Below, piece by piece: positions 42,479-49,784 of a DNA stretch of 64,000 bases. Position numbers and translations under genes: made by a program. The DNA is taken from the NCBI RefSeq assembly GCF_002101675.1, contig NZ_LQOY01000216.1, positions 1 to 64,000 on the forward strand, in the 5' to 3' direction. Position 1 is the stretch's first letter. Each line of letters starts with the position of its first letter. The DNA is from Mycobacterium gordonae. Lineage in GTDB: Bacteria; Actinomycetota; Actinomycetes; Mycobacteriales; Mycobacteriaceae. The notes below the pieces were generated by a model that worked only from the letters and a program-made list of their open reading frames with translations, did not search any database and was not told the DNA's origin.

Positions 42479-42721
42479 ATGGACAATCACCTCCGACGAT
42501 CTGGTGGTGCCACCCCAATGCAGACGGCTCGCTACACGGTCGATGCGCTGCTCTACGTGAACAGGCTCCGCTCGGCCACCGCAATACTTGCTTCACACGG
42601 CGATCCTGCAGCGCGCCACTAACTGGCCGACGCCGCCCCCGACTTGAATTCCGCTCTCGACAACCTGTGCGAAGCACGGGACCGGCTGCTCAAAGCCGCT
42701 AGCGCCAACCGTGTTACCTGA
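42479..42721 (+). pseudogene. Small helical protein gene interrupted by an in-frame TAA
   Basis: Frame begins MDNHLRRSGGATPMQTARY and continues DALLYVNRLRSATAILASHG; a TAA at 42620-42622 ends it after 47 codons. The same frame then continues without another stop as LADAAPDLNSALDNLCEARD and ends at TGA 42719-42721. Both halves look like one amphipathic helical protein of about 80 residues, so a nonsense change is likely. Confidence 0.45.
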
Positions 42722-42785
42722 GATTAGCTTCGGGAAATCGACGTTGCGACGCAAAGTCAACGCCCGCCGCCTTTTCGTAACTTTC

Positions 42786-42795
42786 GCAAATTTGC
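42786..42795. promoter_or_regulatory. Palindrome GCAAATTTGC upstream of the HTH/PIN module
   Basis: Perfect 10-bp palindrome 46 bases before the antitoxin ATG, in a locally AT-rich stretch. A good candidate for autoregulation by the HTH antitoxin. Confidence 0.45.
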
Positions 42796-42841
42796 TACAG
42801 TTGGTTGGGTTCCGACGGTGAGATGAGAGGAAGTGAGACCC

Positions 42842-43345
42842 ATGAGCAACGCCTCCGCGGAGATTGTGAGCCCGGTTCCGGCCGATGCCGATGGGCTTGC
42901 CGATGTCCTCAGCTTCATGGAGGCGCACGAGGCCCGTCACGGGACATCTCCCGAGCCTGCCTTCTTCTTGTCCGGCGCGGGCGTGCACGATCGTGTCGAA
43001 CTGACCGAGCAGCTTTACGAAGTCCTCAAGCGTGTCGCCCACGCCCTTAGCCACGGCCAGTCCATAAGTATCTTGACTCGCGACCGAGAAATCTCCACCC
43101 AGCAGGCCGCCGAGATCCTCGGCCTGAGCCGCCCCACGGTAGTTCGCCTGATCGAGAACGGCGAGTTGCACGCGCACGTGCCCGGCGCTGTGCGTCGCAA
43201 GCTGCGGCTTGCCGATGTTCTTGCTTACCGCGAGGAGCTTCGCGCCCGACGCAACCGGTTCATCACCGAGAGCTCTGCAGAGTTCGCGGATGCCGACGCC
43301 GACGAGGTCGCCGAGTTACTCGCCGAGGCGAAACGCAAGCATTGA
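42842..43345 (+). CDS. Excisionase-type HTH antitoxin
   Basis: 167-residue protein. The C-terminal half is a MerR/excisionase-like HTH: REISTQQAAEILGLSRPTVV, RLIENGELHAHVPGAVRRKL, LADVLAYREELRARRN. It is followed 29 bases later by a PIN-domain gene, the standard order of HTH-antitoxin/PIN-toxin modules in actinobacteria. It should bind its toxin and repress its own promoter. ATG 42842 follows AGAGGAAG. Confidence 0.85.
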   Translation: MSNASAEIVSPVPADADGLADVLSFMEAHEARHGTSPEPAFFLSGAGVHDRVELTEQLYEVLKRVAHALSHGQSISILTRDREISTQQAAEILGLSRPTVVRLIENGELHAHVPGAVRRKLRLADVLAYREELRARRNRFITESSAEFADADADEVAELLAEAKRKH

Positions 43346-43374
43346 CCGTCCGCGACGTCTGAAAGCTTCGCCGC

Positions 43375-43974
43375 GTGTATCGCGCCGTCCTCGACACTTG
43401 CGCCCTCGTGCCGAGCTTTCAGCGCGACTTCCTGCTGCAGCTAGCCACCGAGGAGGCCTACGCACCCGTGTGGGGGTCCGGGATCCTCGTCGAGCTGGAC
43501 TATGTACTCGCCGGCTTGCACGACAAGCGCGGGATCACTGATAGCGCCAGGCGCCGTCAGCACCTTTTCGACCAGCTGAAGGCTGCATTTCCTGGCTCTG
43601 AGGTTCACGCACCCAAAGACCGCGACTACAGCTACGCCCTCAATGATCCCGCTGACGGCCACGTCGCCCACGCAGCGATCATCGGCAAGGCCGACGCCAT
43701 CGTCACTGACGATCGCCGGGCCGGGTTCAGCACAGCACGCGTGCTCGTGGAGGCCGATATCGAGACCGTGCACCCAGATCAGTTCGCCGCCAACACGGTG
43801 TCAGCGCACCCGCATGCAGGAGTGCGCGCATTGCGAGAGATGTCGAATCGCCGAACCAACCCGCCGCAGAACCCCAAACAAATCCTCGAGCTGCTGGTGA
43901 GACGGCACAACATGACCGAGGTCGCTGAGATCCTGCTGCCGCTGGTGGCGGAAGACCCCCGGGGACGCTGCTGA
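43375..43974 (+). CDS. PIN-domain ribonuclease toxin (VapC-like)
   Basis: 199-residue PIN protein. The acidic metal-binding residues appear in order: Asp in AVLDTCALVPS, Glu in ILVELDYVLAG, Asp in NDPADGHVAHAA and Asp in AIVTDDRRAGF. The C-terminal helical extension (PPQNPKQILELLVRRHNMTE) is longer than in minimal VapC. It would cleave RNA when free of the upstream antitoxin. It starts at GTG 43375. Its stop falls exactly where an integrase-tail remnant begins. Confidence 0.87.
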   Translation: MYRAVLDTCALVPSFQRDFLLQLATEEAYAPVWGSGILVELDYVLAGLHDKRGITDSARRRQHLFDQLKAAFPGSEVHAPKDRDYSYALNDPADGHVAHAAIIGKADAIVTDDRRAGFSTARVLVEADIETVHPDQFAANTVSAHPHAGVRALREMSNRRTNPPQNPKQILELLVRRHNMTEVAEILLPLVAEDPRGRC

Positions 43975-44063
43975 CCAACCTGGATGAAGATAACGCGACT
44001 GCTATCCACACACCAAAGACCGGACAAGAACCGGACGAATCAAACTATCCACCGAGTGCATGA
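43971..44063 (+). pseudogene. Integrase C-terminal tail remnant
   Basis: Thirty codons ending at TGA 44061 translate as LTNLDEDNATAIHTPKTGQE plus PDESNYPPSA. They match the tail of the intact integrase at 45695 (TNLDQLHEAETQTPKTGQEP). Only the tail survives; the rest of this integrase copy has been replaced or deleted. It is followed by a degraded attachment-site copy. Confidence 0.7.
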
Positions 44064-44091
44064 TGACCCGTGTCTATGCAGCTAGAACGTT

Positions 44092-44117
44092 GGTGGTCGG
44101 GGCCGGGATCGAAGCGG
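44092..44117. repeat. Degraded tRNA-Phe 3' fragment (attachment-site remnant)
   Basis: GGTGGTCGGGGCCGGGATCG aligns with the start of the 48-bp att fragment at 45735 with a few mismatches. The preceding 30 bases (CCGTGTCTATGCAG block) also match those before the 45735 copy, and the integrase tail sits just before both. It marks the border of an older module. Confidence 0.65.
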
Positions 44118-44130
44118 TACAAACTCAAAC

Positions 44131-44579
44131 TCAACCCGGTCCGAGGTGCTCACGGACAACCGCGAGGTCCCGTGCGCGATCACGGGCGATTCGCTTCGAC
44201 TTCACGGTGAACGCGGACTTCTCGATCACGATGAGCCGCATCCCGTGTGCGGTGATATCGGTGCGCTTGCGTTCGTCGTAGCGGCGGCGTTGCTCGGCGC
44301 GGCCGACCCCGGAGACGGTCTGGCGCCGGTCGAAGAACTCCACCGCTTCTGAATGCTGCTGCTCTTGGACCTCCACGACGAGCCCCAGGCTGGGCCAGTA
44401 CCCGTCGACGGGGAGCTCCGTACCGCGCGGTCGCGACGGTGACGGATCTCCGCGGAGCCAGTCGAACCGTTGCTGGCGCTGTCCCTGAATCCCGAAGACC
44501 TCGTCGCACAGGTCGAGGACGTAGTGCTCGTCGGAGTCCGCGCGGCGGCAACACCCCTCGCGGCATTCGAAAGCGCCTC
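44131..44579 (-). pseudogene. Remnant of an actinobacterial endonuclease-fold protein, start codon lost
   Basis: On the minus strand the frame from an in-frame TGA near 44580 to the stop at 44131 encodes a coherent protein: a Cys-rich start (FECREGCCRRADSDEHYVL), then RFDWLRGDPSPS, LPVDGYWPSLGLVVEVQEQQ, EAVEFFDRRQTVSGVGRAEQ, RRRYDERKRTDITAHGMRLI. The DxYWP...VVExxExQ block resembles PD-(D/E)xK-type nuclease cores. No ATG, GTG or TTG precedes the core in this frame until GTG 44376, and the 5' part overlaps the integrase gene antisense. A truncated gene cut by integrase-module insertion is likely. Confidence 0.55.
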
Positions 44580-45695
44580 AACGCAGCCGGCCAACCCCGC
44601 TACCAAGTCCGATACCTGATCCGAGATCCGGACGCTCCATCGGGCTGGGTTGAAACGTCGGCCACCTTTCCGACCCTGCGCGAGGCGAAGGCGTTCAAAT
44701 CCGAACGTGACAACGAAGCCGCGCTCGGTGCACGTCGATTCGACCCACGCCTCGGACGCACACCGCTGAACCGGATCTGGACGCAGTTCTCCGATTCCAA
44801 AAAGCCCGCGGTGTCACCGAAGACCTGGAGCGGATACGTCCAACACTGGGAACTGCGCATCGCGCCCCGGTTTGGTCACATCCCCGTCGACGAAATCACC
44901 CGCGCCGACGTTCAGGCGTTCGTTGACGGCCTGACGGTTGGCCCGTGGGCAAAGGTTTCCACGCTGCGGCTCATGCGCTCAATTCTCGATGTCGCCCACC
45001 AAGACGGGCGCATCCACCGCAACCCCGCCCTTGGTGTCTCAGCGGGCCGCATTCCCGAGCGGGATCGCCATCGCTACCTGTCCGCACAAGAAATCCAGAC
45101 CCTGGCTACCGCATGCGGAGACCAGGGCGACGTCGTGACCATCCTCGCCTACACCGGCTTGCGTTGGTCCGAACTCGTCGGCCTCCGCGTCAAGGACATC
45201 GACCTGGCTGCCCGTCGGCTCTACGTCCGACGTGCCGCACCCGAGGTCGAGGGCCGCATTGTCATCGGGCCACCCAAGACCCGCGCCGGCATCCGAACAG
45301 TTCCACTCCGACAAGTGGTGGCGGACATCTTCGCCCGACGCATCGAAAACCGAATGCAGGACGATCCCGCTGTAACTTCCCCCAACGGAAAACTACTGCG
45401 CTCCAACAACTGGCGCCGTCATACGCACTGGAACAAAGCCCTGAAGAAGACTGACCTGGCCCCGCTCACTATCCATGATCTACGTCACACGTACGCCAGC
45501 CTGGCCCGTAAATCTGGGGCTGACCTTCGCTACGTCCAGAAGACCATGGGTCATTCCACGCCCACCGTCACCGCGAATATTTACAGCGATCTCTACGCCG
45601 ACGAACTGGACCAGGTGGCAACAAATCTGGATCAGCTTCACGAGGCCGAGACGCAAACACCCAAGACCGGACAAGAACCGGACAAAGAAAACTGA
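44439..45695 (+). CDS. int: Tyrosine-recombinase integrase
   Basis: 418-residue phage-type integrase. The N-terminal arm-binding region is RGIRKRLNAAGQPRYQVRYL, the core-binding domain is WTQFSDSKKPAVSPKTWSGY onward, and the catalytic domain has Arg in YTGLRWSELVGL, HxxR in TIHDLRHTYASL, His in KTMGHSTPTVTANIY and the Tyr nucleophile in the same block (NIYSDLY). The stop lies 40 bases before the 48-bp tRNA-Phe fragment, the normal int-att layout. The first about 35 residues (from GTG 44439) overlap the antisense nuclease remnant and are not family-like, so the true start may differ. Confidence 0.92.
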   Translation: MTDLRGASRTVAGAVPESRRPRRTGRGRSARRSPRGGNTPRGIRKRLNAAGQPRYQVRYLIRDPDAPSGWVETSATFPTLREAKAFKSERDNEAALGARRFDPRLGRTPLNRIWTQFSDSKKPAVSPKTWSGYVQHWELRIAPRFGHIPVDEITRADVQAFVDGLTVGPWAKVSTLRLMRSILDVAHQDGRIHRNPALGVSAGRIPERDRHRYLSAQEIQTLATACGDQGDVVTILAYTGLRWSELVGLRVKDIDLAARRLYVRRAAPEVEGRIVIGPPKTRAGIRTVPLRQVVADIFARRIENRMQDDPAVTSPNGKLLRSNNWRRHTHWNKALKKTDLAPLTIHDLRHTYASLARKSGADLRYVQKTMGHSTPTVTANIYSDLYADELDQVATNLDQLHEAETQTPKTGQEPDKEN

Positions 45696-45734
45696 CAACC
45701 GAGTGCAAAGAACCGTGTCTATGCAGGTCAAACC

Positions 45735-45782
45735 GGTGGCCAGGGGCGGGATCGAACCGCCGACCTTCCGCTTTTCAGGCGG
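45735..45782 (-). repeat. Attachment site: 48-bp 3' fragment of tRNA-Phe(GAA), copy 1
   Basis: The minus strand reads CCGCCTGAAAAGCGGAAGGT, continues as a T-arm with GGTTCGATCCC, and ends CCTGGCCACC: the anticodon arm (loop CTGAAAA, anticodon GAA), variable loop, T-arm and acceptor 3' strand of tRNA-Phe. The 5' half is missing. An identical 48-bp copy is at 61819. Similarity between the two sites continues about 110 bp to the right (to about 45892 and 61974), ending in GGCCCCAT repeats. Confidence 0.9.
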
Positions 45783-45978
45783 TGGTGCGGCCTACACCGA
45801 TGTGTTTCAGCCGGTCAGACCGGATGTGCGACCGGTATTCGGACGTGTCAGATCAGTCGGTCTGGCTCGCTGGCCCCATCTTGGCCCCATGGAACCAGCT
45901 TCCCGACTAAGCCCGGACGCCCGTCGCTCATGGTTGGCGAACGTGTTTACGCCTTTAGATGGGTCTGACCCTAGCGTG

Positions 45979-46037
45979 TACCTCAACGGCCTAACGTACA
46001 TCACTATATCAGTGAGGTACTGGCTTTTATTGAGGTA
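45979..46037. promoter_or_regulatory. Nested inverted repeats before the AbiEi-like gene
   Basis: GTAC-A-TCACT-ATATC-AGTGA-G-GTAC (45996-46020) is a 25-bp near-perfect palindrome. TACCTCAA (45979-45986) and TTGAGGTA (46030-46037) form an outer 8-bp pair. AbiEi antitoxins repress their own promoter through inverted repeats, so this is a strong autoregulatory candidate. Confidence 0.6.
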
Positions 46038-46048
46038 TGGTGGTAGTC

Positions 46049-47065
46049 ATGGCGCACCAGGACAGGGCGGTCAGCGCGCTGGAAGGCGTGCTTCATACCG
46101 CGCTGCGCGCGCGTAGCGCTGAAGGTCCGAACCGGGATCTGATCGTGACGCTGGACAATAAGGATCTTCGGGTCCGCTGGCTAACGGTCGGCTGGCCGCA
46201 GCAGGTCGAAGCGGCCCTGCACGATAAGCCCAGGCCGGACGTGATCGCCGCGCCGCGGATGTCACCGGGAGCGCGCGCTGTCGCCATGAAAGCCGGCATC
46301 GGCTGGGTCGATGAATCCGGTGCAGCTGACATCGTCATCAGGGATTCCTCGGGGACGACGATCATCATCGACACAAAGGGCAAGCCCCCGGTGCCCCTGG
46401 ACTCGCGCATCGGGTGGAGGCCAGCCACGCTCGCCGTTTGCGAGGCCATCCTCTCGGGACAGGCAAGCCCGACCGCGAACTCGGTTATAGACGCCACCGG
46501 GATATCAATGGGCAGCGCGGTGACTGCGCTGAAATTCCTCGAGAAGGACGGGCATCTGGTCAGCTCGGCTGCGCGTGGTCCCAGTGCGGCGCGGCGCGTC
46601 GCGGATCGCGACGAGTTTCTCGACGCTTACGCGACGGCGGCCGAGCGGCTGCGCTCCGCGATTTCCATCCGCGTCGGTGTGCTGTGGCGAGATCCCGCCG
46701 CCGGGGCGATCCAGACCGGTCAGCTCTTGGAAGCTGCTGATATAGATTGGGCTGCCACAAGCGCACTTTCGGCGAGCATACTTGCGCCGATGCAGACCGA
46801 GGTAGCGCCCTTGGAGATCTATGTGGCGGGCAAGACGTGGAGTGATGTTCGCCGAGCCGCGTCGGCCGCTGGCCTCCAAGAGATGGATGGTGGCCGCCTG
46901 GTGCTGCGCCCGTTCCCCACACCGGCCGGTGCGAAACTCACCGAGACGATCGCCGACGGCTTTCGCTCGGTGCTGTGGCCTCGCGCGTACGCCGACCTCC
47001 GAATCAGTGGGGTGCGCGGCGAAGACGCGGCCGAGCACTTGCGTGAGGAGATGACGACACTATGA
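46049..47065 (+). CDS. AbiEi-like antitoxin/regulator of a type IV-like toxin-antitoxin pair
   Basis: 338-residue protein. The middle and C-terminal half has a winged-helix pattern (AILSGQASPTANSVIDATGI, AVTALKFLEKDGHLV) preceded by a nuclease-like N-terminal segment (GWVDESGAADIVIRDSSGTT, TIIIDTKGKPP) reminiscent of restriction-type D...DxK folds. It overlaps the nucleotidyltransferase gene by four bases (ATGA), the layout of AbiE-like systems where the partner is an NTase toxin. ATG 46049 is preferred over ATG 46037, which touches the upstream palindrome and lacks a spaced ribosome site. Family assignment rests mainly on partner and layout. Confidence 0.65.
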   Translation: MAHQDRAVSALEGVLHTALRARSAEGPNRDLIVTLDNKDLRVRWLTVGWPQQVEAALHDKPRPDVIAAPRMSPGARAVAMKAGIGWVDESGAADIVIRDSSGTTIIIDTKGKPPVPLDSRIGWRPATLAVCEAILSGQASPTANSVIDATGISMGSAVTALKFLEKDGHLVSSAARGPSAARRVADRDEFLDAYATAAERLRSAISIRVGVLWRDPAAGAIQTGQLLEAADIDWAATSALSASILAPMQTEVAPLEIYVAGKTWSDVRRAASAAGLQEMDGGRLVLRPFPTPAGAKLTETIADGFRSVLWPRAYADLRISGVRGEDAAEHLREEMTTL

Positions 47066-47901
47066 ATGCCGACGTAGGACAGGTTCGGACCGCCGCGGCC
47101 AGGCGAGCAGCTGAACTCGCACTGGTGCGCGTGGTGCATCACTACGGGGGACGCCCAGAATTCGTGCTTCTCGGGGGATTGGTGCCCGCCCTGCTGTGCT
47201 CGAACTCGTCGAAGCGTCACGCGGGGACGTCCGATGTCGACGTTCAGGTCAACCTGGAAATTGCCGGTGGCTCAGTTCAAGCGGCGCGCTTGGAAGAGGC
47301 GTTGCTCAATGCGGGGTTTGAGCCTGATGACGAACGGGTGTGGCGATGGGAGCTAAACGACCCCGAGGGCGTGCGCGCTACGATCAAGTTCGAGCTGCTG
47401 GCTGATCTCGACGATGAGCCGAACAACGCGACTGTCGAGTTCACCGGCTGCAAACAGCTCGGGGCAGCGAACCTGCGCGGAACTGGATACGCCGCAAGAG
47501 ACGTCGTGATTCAGAAGATCCAGGCAATCGACCACGGGACGCGGCGCGAGGCTGAAATCAAGGTCACCGGATTGGCCGGTTTCCTCCTCGCGAAGGTGGC
47601 TGCGGCTCACGGCCGCCGCAAAGAAAAGGACTGGTACGACATCGCATTCGTGTTATTGCACAACAACCACGGGGACGCTACCGCAGCGGCTGAACGCGTC
47701 TTGGAGGTTTTTGGTCTGCCGACAGGAGAGGTGCGCACCCAATTGCTAGACCTGCAAGCGAATTTCGCCGATTCGTCCGCCCAGGGCTCTCTCGCGTACG
47801 TCAAGCAGTTCATCGAGAACCACCCCGACGAAGACGCTGAGACCGTGGCGACCGACGGTCAGCTCGCGATCGCGGCATTCACTCAGCGCCTGCTGCGCTG
47901 A
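47062..47901 (+). CDS. AbiEii-like nucleotidyltransferase
   Basis: 279-residue NTase-fold protein. The signature is FVLLGGLVPALLCSN followed by HAGTSDVDVQVNLEIA, with the GS/DxD-like SDVDV metal site. Downstream are helical segments with GFLLAKVAAAHGRRKEKDWYD, where KxxD near an aromatic Tyr-Asp is typical of AbiEii and related MNT-type toxins. It is expected to transfer nucleotides to tRNA or another target and cause abortive infection when not restrained by the upstream protein. Confidence 0.8.
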   Translation: MNADVGQVRTAAARRAAELALVRVVHHYGGRPEFVLLGGLVPALLCSNSSKRHAGTSDVDVQVNLEIAGGSVQAARLEEALLNAGFEPDDERVWRWELNDPEGVRATIKFELLADLDDEPNNATVEFTGCKQLGAANLRGTGYAARDVVIQKIQAIDHGTRREAEIKVTGLAGFLLAKVAAAHGRRKEKDWYDIAFVLLHNNHGDATAAAERVLEVFGLPTGEVRTQLLDLQANFADSSAQGSLAYVKQFIENHPDEDAETVATDGQLAIAAFTQRLLR

Positions 47902-48100
47902 CCCGCTGATCAAAGTGTCGTCCCAGGAACGGTACAAGGTCGGGGCAAAGTTGCGAAAGTCGCGAACAGCACCTGACTCACAGTCGCGTAGAGCGCTCAC
48001 CGCGATTGGCCTCTGCACCGTACGTCGGCGTGTCGGATACGGACCTGCGGATCGTGGCCAACGCGAGCGAAAGCACTACCGAACTACGACTGCCGTCAAT

Positions 48101-49036
48101 TTACCCAGGCTGTGTGCGGGCTCCCGATTGCGCAGGAGGCTTCGGCCACTTGAGGATTCGGATGCTGACTGACTGGTAGTCGGGGTTGTCGGGATCCGCC
48201 GTGCTCATGAGGTCGGCGACAGCCATCCCGTTTCCCGCGGTGTGGGGGCCGAATTGGCGGTAGTCGAAGCCCTCGGTATCGAAGTAGGTGAACTCAGGTC
48301 CCCCAGTCCCGCCAATGATGTTGCTATCGACTTTCGTCATGATCCTGCCGCCGTTGAGGTGCGCCAAGATCCGCTCACCGAAGGTTGTGCGGGGAATCGT
48401 GACGGCCATCGCGTCGGTACCAACCCTGGAGTTTGTCTTGGCGATGCTGCGCTGCACCGCGACCATCAGCTTAACCGCGTAGGTCACACCTTCGGGTTTC
48501 GGCTTCCGAAGCGCGCGCGGTACACGTTGGATCAGCATCTGATGCTGCCACTTCTCGGTTAATCCAGCTCCGGTGATCCGGTAACCCACAGCCCTCCCCT
48601 GTAGCCTGCTAACTCGCTTGACGGTGAAATTCGTGGGGTCCCCGGGCATGGGGCCGCCAGCCTCAAAGTTGGCGATCTCGGCGACCAACGGGTCGGTGCG
48701 GCCGTCGAAACCCGCGACCAGGATGCCGAGCCGCTTATCGGGCCATGCCTTGGGCAGCTTGCCGACCCGTTCCGAAGCGACGCGGGCTAGCGCCGCAACT
48801 CCATCTTCGAATAGGCCGTAATCACAAATCGTTTCGGCAATCCATTCCGACGTCGACCTCCTCTGCGCGCGATCAATCCGGGCAAGGCCGGTGAAGCCGA
48901 TCGAGAAGTTGAAGTTCCAGCAGACGAGCTTCGTGTACTGGTCATCGACCAGCATGCCAGTGGCGGCATTCGTTAACCGACGATCAGCGACCTGGATGAT
49001 CAGGTCGTCGGTGATCAGGGTCTGGATGAGCGTCAC
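48101..49036 (-). CDS. Proteasome-like Ntn hydrolase (predicted Thr-nucleophile peptidase)
   Basis: 311-residue protein. After removal of the initiator Met, residue 1 is Thr (TLIQTLITDDLIIQVADRR). Numbering from it gives Asp17 and Arg19 in VADRRLTN, Lys35 in QYTKLVCWN and Gly49 in FSIGFTGLARID, matching proteasome/HslV beta-subunit Thr1, Asp17, Arg19, Lys33 and Gly47 with a two-residue insertion. Downstream GILVAGFDGRTDPLV and GRAVGYRITGAG also suit an Ntn sandwich. It is longer than HslV or beta subunits by a C-terminal 100 residues. No AAA unfoldase is adjacent. GTG 49036 overlaps the stop of a 27-codon leader. The target is unknown; location in a defence island suggests a suicide or processing protease. 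Confidence 0.7.
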   Translation of the reverse strand: MTLIQTLITDDLIIQVADRRLTNAATGMLVDDQYTKLVCWNFNFSIGFTGLARIDRAQRRSTSEWIAETICDYGLFEDGVAALARVASERVGKLPKAWPDKRLGILVAGFDGRTDPLVAEIANFEAGGPMPGDPTNFTVKRVSRLQGRAVGYRITGAGLTEKWQHQMLIQRVPRALRKPKPEGVTYAVKLMVAVQRSIAKTNSRVGTDAMAVTIPRTTFGERILAHLNGGRIMTKVDSNIIGGTGGPEFTYFDTEGFDYRQFGPHTAGNGMAVADLMSTADPDNPDYQSVSIRILKWPKPPAQSGARTQPG

Positions 49037-49116
49037 CCCGACACCCGGGCGATCCTGATTTGGCGGATTTCGCGCCGTAGGGCAAGGTCGCAGCCGATGG
49101 TGCGGTCATCCCACAT
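49033..49116 (-). CDS. 27-residue leaderless leader ORF coupled to the Ntn hydrolase
   Basis: ATG 49116 opens MWDDRTIGCDLALRREIRQI and ends RIARVSG; its TGA overlaps the GTG start of the hydrolase (GTGA). TAGTGT (minus strand, 49129-49124) sits seven bases before the ATG, a mycobacterial leaderless-start arrangement. No ribosome site precedes the hydrolase GTG, so translation of this small frame probably delivers ribosomes to it. Confidence 0.5.
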   Translation of the reverse strand: MWDDRTIGCDLALRREIRQIRIARVSG

Positions 49117-49275
49117 GTCGGCAACACTATTCGCCGACACCGACAAGTTCGGTGATCATGCCAGCCCAGCCGTCGCGGCGGCCATTTTTCTATACAGCGT
49201 TGGGCCTCGAGCGGGAAGGTACTCATAAACCCGGCGGCATCTCGTCGTCCGGGGCAGGTGATGCCGGTGGGCCTC

Positions 49276-49500
49276 TCAGCCGTCGATGTCGCTACCCTCG
49301 CGGAGCTGCTGCGAAGGAGCCAGTCCGGGAAATGACAGCGGGTCGACCACAGCATCTACAAGCCGCACCGGTTCCCGGTCCCTTATCAGTGACGCCTTAC
49401 CGTGCCTGCAAAACGCCTTCGTTTTTGGGCGCCGCCGTTCCGTACACTTCCAGCAGACGGGGATTTCAAGCTGCGCTAGTGCTCGACGATCATCGGGCCG
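49276..49500 (-). pseudogene. Cys-containing coding remnant without a start codon
   Basis: Minus-strand frame encoding LEIPVCWKCTERRRPKTKAF, then CRHGKASLIRDREPVRL and VDAVVDPLSFPGLAPSQQLRE, ending at 49276. The CWKC...C/H spacing looks like a small zinc site. No usable start lies before the Cys pair in this frame; it would need a frameshift from the gene at 49476 or has lost its 5' end. Confidence 0.35.
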
Positions 49501-49751
49501 CCCTCGACGTAGTCCGCCTGGCGCAGATGCGCGGCGATTTCGCGGAGCGCCTTGGCGTAGCCTCTCTGGAACTCTGCACCTGAGGTTGTCGCGTCCGCGT
49601 CGAGCCGGTCGGCCCATCCTGCGATGCTGCGCGCTATGCGCAGATGGTTGATGTACAGCGCGGGCTGCTCGCTGAGGACCCTGTTGATTTTCTTCGGGTC
49701 GTAGGTAGCGAGGTTGCTGTCGTCGAAGTTGAAAATGTCAGGTGCGGGCAC
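49476..49751 (-). CDS. Small protein of unknown function
   Basis: 91-residue acidic, helical protein (FNFDDSNLATYDPKKINRVL, ARSIAGWADRLDADATTSGA, GYAKALREIAAHLRQADYVE). No family recognised. GTG start; only 33 bases separate it from the upstream one-TM protein gene on the same strand, so they are probably co-transcribed within the minus-strand defence-like cluster. Confidence 0.6.
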   Translation of the reverse strand: MPAPDIFNFDDSNLATYDPKKINRVLSEQPALYINHLRIARSIAGWADRLDADATTSGAEFQRGYAKALREIAAHLRQADYVEGGPMIVEH

Positions 49752-49784
49752 GGGTTCGAGCGTAGGCGGTCTTTCGAGCCGCTA

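Noticed and set aside
45735..45782. A functional tRNA-Phe gene
   Set aside because: Only the anticodon arm to 3' end is present; D-arm and 5' acceptor strand are missing here and at 61819.
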